DNA from: Synechococcus sp. CBW1108
GTDB taxonomy: Bacteria > Cyanobacteriota > Cyanobacteriia > PCC-6307 > Cyanobiaceae
NCBI RefSeq assembly: GCF_015840335.1
Contig: NZ_CP060395.1
Coordinates: forward strand, 2,765,277-2,829,276
Length of the DNA: 64,000 nucleotides
Direction of reading: 5' to 3'
Below the pieces are notes generated by a model. That model searched no databases. It saw only the letters and a program-made list of their open reading frames with translations, and had not been told where the DNA came from. Shown here one piece after another: positions 62,056 through 64,000 of the stretch; position 1 is the stretch's first letter; every line of letters begins with the position of its first letter. Both the position numbers and the translations under genes were made by a program.

Positions 62056-63426
62056 TCAGCCTGAGAGCTTCGCGACCCCTGCCAGCAGTGCACCAACGGC
62101 CGCCGCTGCACCGATCACCTGCAGCACGCTCCAACGCAGCCGCAGCTGGGCAAACAAGGCCGCCGCTACCACCAGCGCCGCCCAGGGATTGAAGGCGCCG
62201 GCGGGCCAGAGCACCGGGCCAGCAAAGAACAGCGCCAGGCTGGCGATCACCCCAACAACCACAGCCGTGATGGCGCTCAGTGGAGCCCCAAAGCGCAGGT
62301 CGCCTCTTGAGGCCTCCACCAGCGGTGCGCCGGCCAAGATGAAACCAAAGGAAGGCAGGAAGGTGAACCACACCGTCACCAGCACTGCCGCCAGGGCCAG
62401 GGGCCAGGGGCTCAAGCCAGCTGCGATGGACTGATTCCAGCCGCCCATGAATCCCACGAAGGCCACCACCATGATCAGAGGCCCTGGGGTGGTCTCGCCC
62501 AGGGCTAGGCCGTCGAGCATCTGCGGAGCCGATAGCCAGCCGAACTGCTCCACCGCCCCCTGGGCCACGTAGGGCAGCACGGCATAGGCCCCGCCAAAGC
62601 TGAGCAGCGCCACCCGCGTGAAGAAGCGCGCCATCAACGCCAGAGTGCCGCTCCAGCCGCCGGCGATCGCCAGGGCGGCGAGGGGCAGCAGCAGGGCCAG
62701 GGCCCAGATCAACAGGGTGAGGTCCAGGCGCCGGCGGGAGAAGCGGGCGTGCTCGGGACTATCCGTGTGGTCGTCGTGCAGGGCATCAGGCCGATTGGCT
62801 TCTGCCTTCGCCGCCGCTGATCCATGGATGCCACCACTGAGCAACAGGGCCGGTCGCCAGCGGGCGGCCAGCAGGCCGATCACGCCCGCTGCGATCACTA
62901 CGAGCGGATAGGGCAGATCCAGCAGGGCCAGGGCCAGGAAACCGGCAATCGCCAGGGCCACCAGCAGGGGCGTGTGCAAGGTGCGGCGGCCGATGCGCCA
63001 GGCGGCCATCAGCACGATCGCCAGCACCGCCGGTTTGAGCAAGGCGAACACCGAGGCCAGCAGCGGCAGCTGCCCCCAGAGCGCATAGATGCTGGCCAGG
63101 GCCGTGAGCACAAACACCGAGGGGATCACGAATAGCCCCCCGGCGATCAGGCCGCCGGGTACGCCGTGCATCAGCCAGCCCAGGTAGGTGGCCAGCTGCA
63201 TGGCCTCCGGCCCCGGCAGCAGCATGCAGTAGTTGAGGGCCTGCAGGTAGCGCCGCTCCGAGAGCCAGCGGCGCCGGTCGACCAGCTCGCGATGCAGCAG
63301 GGCGATCTGCCCGGCTGGCCCCCCGAAGCTCACCCAGCCCAGCTGGAACCAAAAGCGGGAGGCCTCAGCAAGGCTCACAGGGCTGACGGATCCTGTTGTC
63401 ACAGGCGTTGACGAGGCGGATTTCAT
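62056..63426 (-). CDS. chrA: ChrA-type chromate ion transporter
   Basis: About 456 residues, with a dozen or so hydrophobic segments in two homologous halves. FWFQLGWVSFGGPAGQIALLHRELV and LNYCMLLPGPEAMQLATYLGWLMHGVPGGL are the first-half motifs; FFTRVALLSFGGAYAVLPYV and LDGLALGETTPGPLIMVVAFVGFMGGW are the second. A hydrophilic linker near residue 205 separates them. CHR proteins export chromate with sulfate-like recognition. ATG at 63426 preferred (TTG 63435 possible). The stop of the amidotransferase upstream overlaps it. Confidence 0.92.
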   Translation of the reverse strand: MKSASSTPVTTGSVSPVSLAEASRFWFQLGWVSFGGPAGQIALLHRELVDRRRWLSERRYLQALNYCMLLPGPEAMQLATYLGWLMHGVPGGLIAGGLFVIPSVFVLTALASIYALWGQLPLLASVFALLKPAVLAIVLMAAWRIGRRTLHTPLLVALAIAGFLALALLDLPYPLVVIAAGVIGLLAARWRPALLLSGGIHGSAAAKAEANRPDALHDDHTDSPEHARFSRRRLDLTLLIWALALLLPLAALAIAGGWSGTLALMARFFTRVALLSFGGAYAVLPYVAQGAVEQFGWLSAPQMLDGLALGETTPGPLIMVVAFVGFMGGWNQSIAAGLSPWPLALAAVLVTVWFTFLPSFGFILAGAPLVEASRGDLRFGAPLSAITAVVVGVIASLALFFAGPVLWPAGAFNPWAALVVAAALFAQLRLRWSVLQVIGAAAAVGALLAGVAKLSG

Positions 63427-63431
63427 CACAA

Positions 63432-64000
63432 TCAATGCGCAGGGGCCGGCCTGACCCCGTGGCGACTGCGCTGGATCACCTCGCCCGCCTGGAGCAGCAG
63501 CGATTCACCGGCCTGAAAGGGCTGCCAGTGCTCGTCGGTGGTGAGCGGCTCAGTGCTGAGAATGGTCACCACATCGTTGGACGGGGTGAGCGCGGAGAAA
63601 TCCACCTGCAGCGGCGGATCCGCGAGCGTGGCCTTACAGAACGGCGCCCGGCGGGTGAGCCTGTGGAGCCGGCTGGTGGCGGTGACAAACAGCCACTGGC
63701 CGTTGCTGATCAGGGCATTAAAGGTGCCCCGCTCGGCCAGTTGGGCGGCGCAGTGGTGCAGTTGCTCAAACACCTCAGCCGCGTTGCTGGAATCGACCCC
63801 GCTGGAATGGAGCTGCTCCAGGATCCAGCAAAACGCTGCTTCGCTGTCGGTGCTGCCGAAGGGCCGATTGCGATCGCCCAAGGGAATGGCGCCTTGGAGG
63901 TCGCCGTTGTGAGCAAACACCCAGGTCTGCCCGCCCCAGCTGCGAGCAAAGGGATGGCAGTTCTCCAGAGCCACCACGCCGCGGGTGGCCTTGCGGATGT
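63432..64000 (-). CDS. Class II glutamine amidotransferase (5' end cut by window edge)
   Basis: Reads IRKATRGVVALENCHPFARSW, then VFAHNGDLQGAIPLGDRNRPFGSTDSEAAFCWIL, and LFVTATSRLHRLTRRAPF. The HNGDL and GSTDSE motifs are typical of YafJ-like class II amidotransferases (Ntn fold). The Cys nucleophile at the N-terminus lies outside the window. It ends 6 bp before the chrA ATG. Substrate unknown. Confidence 0.85.
   Translation of the reverse strand, partial: IRKATRGVVALENCHPFARSWGGQTWVFAHNGDLQGAIPLGDRNRPFGSTDSEAAFCWILEQLHSSGVDSSNAAEVFEQLHHCAAQLAERGTFNALISNGQWLFVTATSRLHRLTRRAPFCKATLADPPLQVDFSALTPSNDVVTILSTEPLTTDEHWQPFQAGESLLLQAGEVIQRSRHGVRPAPAH

Overview
The window reads as a chromosome segment of a high-GC unicellular picocyanobacterium of the Synechococcus/Cyanobium type. 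The evidence is a photosystem II small subunit (Psb30), the aerobic Mg-protoporphyrin cyclase AcsF, a Ycf20-type protein, a CPP1-like protein, IspG, a B12-dependent ribonucleotide reductase, and several short families typical of cyanobacteria (DUF2996, DUF3531, DUF6464, DUF6737). Genes are tightly packed, many share ATGA, GTGA or TTGA stop/start overlaps, and GTG and TTG starts are common. Family names come from reading motifs; no database search was run.

Region by region. 1-30 kb is dense housekeeping: Ycf20/HAD, recJ, a ClC antiporter, psb30, a split Mn/Ca exporter of the GDT1 family, a ribonuclease II-like protein that lacks most catalytic aspartates, ubiX, acsF, the tldD/tldE protease pair, fmt, a DEAD-box helicase, a TerC protein, a COQ4-like protein, mfd, ctpA, ispG, a uracil-DNA glycosylase and an aminotransferase. 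At 23.7-24.4 kb lies a decayed PIN-toxin locus.

29.7-39.3 kb holds a PhnD/PhnC/PhnE-type ABC importer (phosphonate- or selenate-like). Its binding-protein gene is separated from its ATPase and permease genes by about 5 kb on the opposite strand. That inserted block encodes a ureohydrolase (arginase family) with N-terminal EF-hands and a urea transporter with C-terminal EF-hands, 4 bp apart in one operon. This looks like a calcium-linked arginine/urea module. The arginase gene is cut by a complete insertion sequence of 1,757 bp; removing it and one copy of a 6-bp target duplication restores one open frame through the metal-binding motif.

39.3-50.4 kb returns to core genes: a sigma factor, DUF92, rsmE, an ABC ATPase, hslO, a CPP1-like protein, prfC, a methyltransferase, nrdJ and tRNA-Ser(UGA), the last two separated by a strong hairpin.

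50.4-62 kb is an accessory region: small secreted or membrane proteins, two intact VapBC-like toxin-antitoxin pairs, a third PIN relic hit by an IS1595 element with an exact 8-bp target duplication, two fragments that may come from a lost restriction or DISARM-like defence system, an orphan Anbu proteasome-like protease, and a secreted-protein gene split by an IS3-type element with a frameshift heptamer. About 0.9 kb (61.1-62.05 kb) has no recognisable gene. The window ends with a ChrA transporter and a class II glutamine amidotransferase cut by the window edge.
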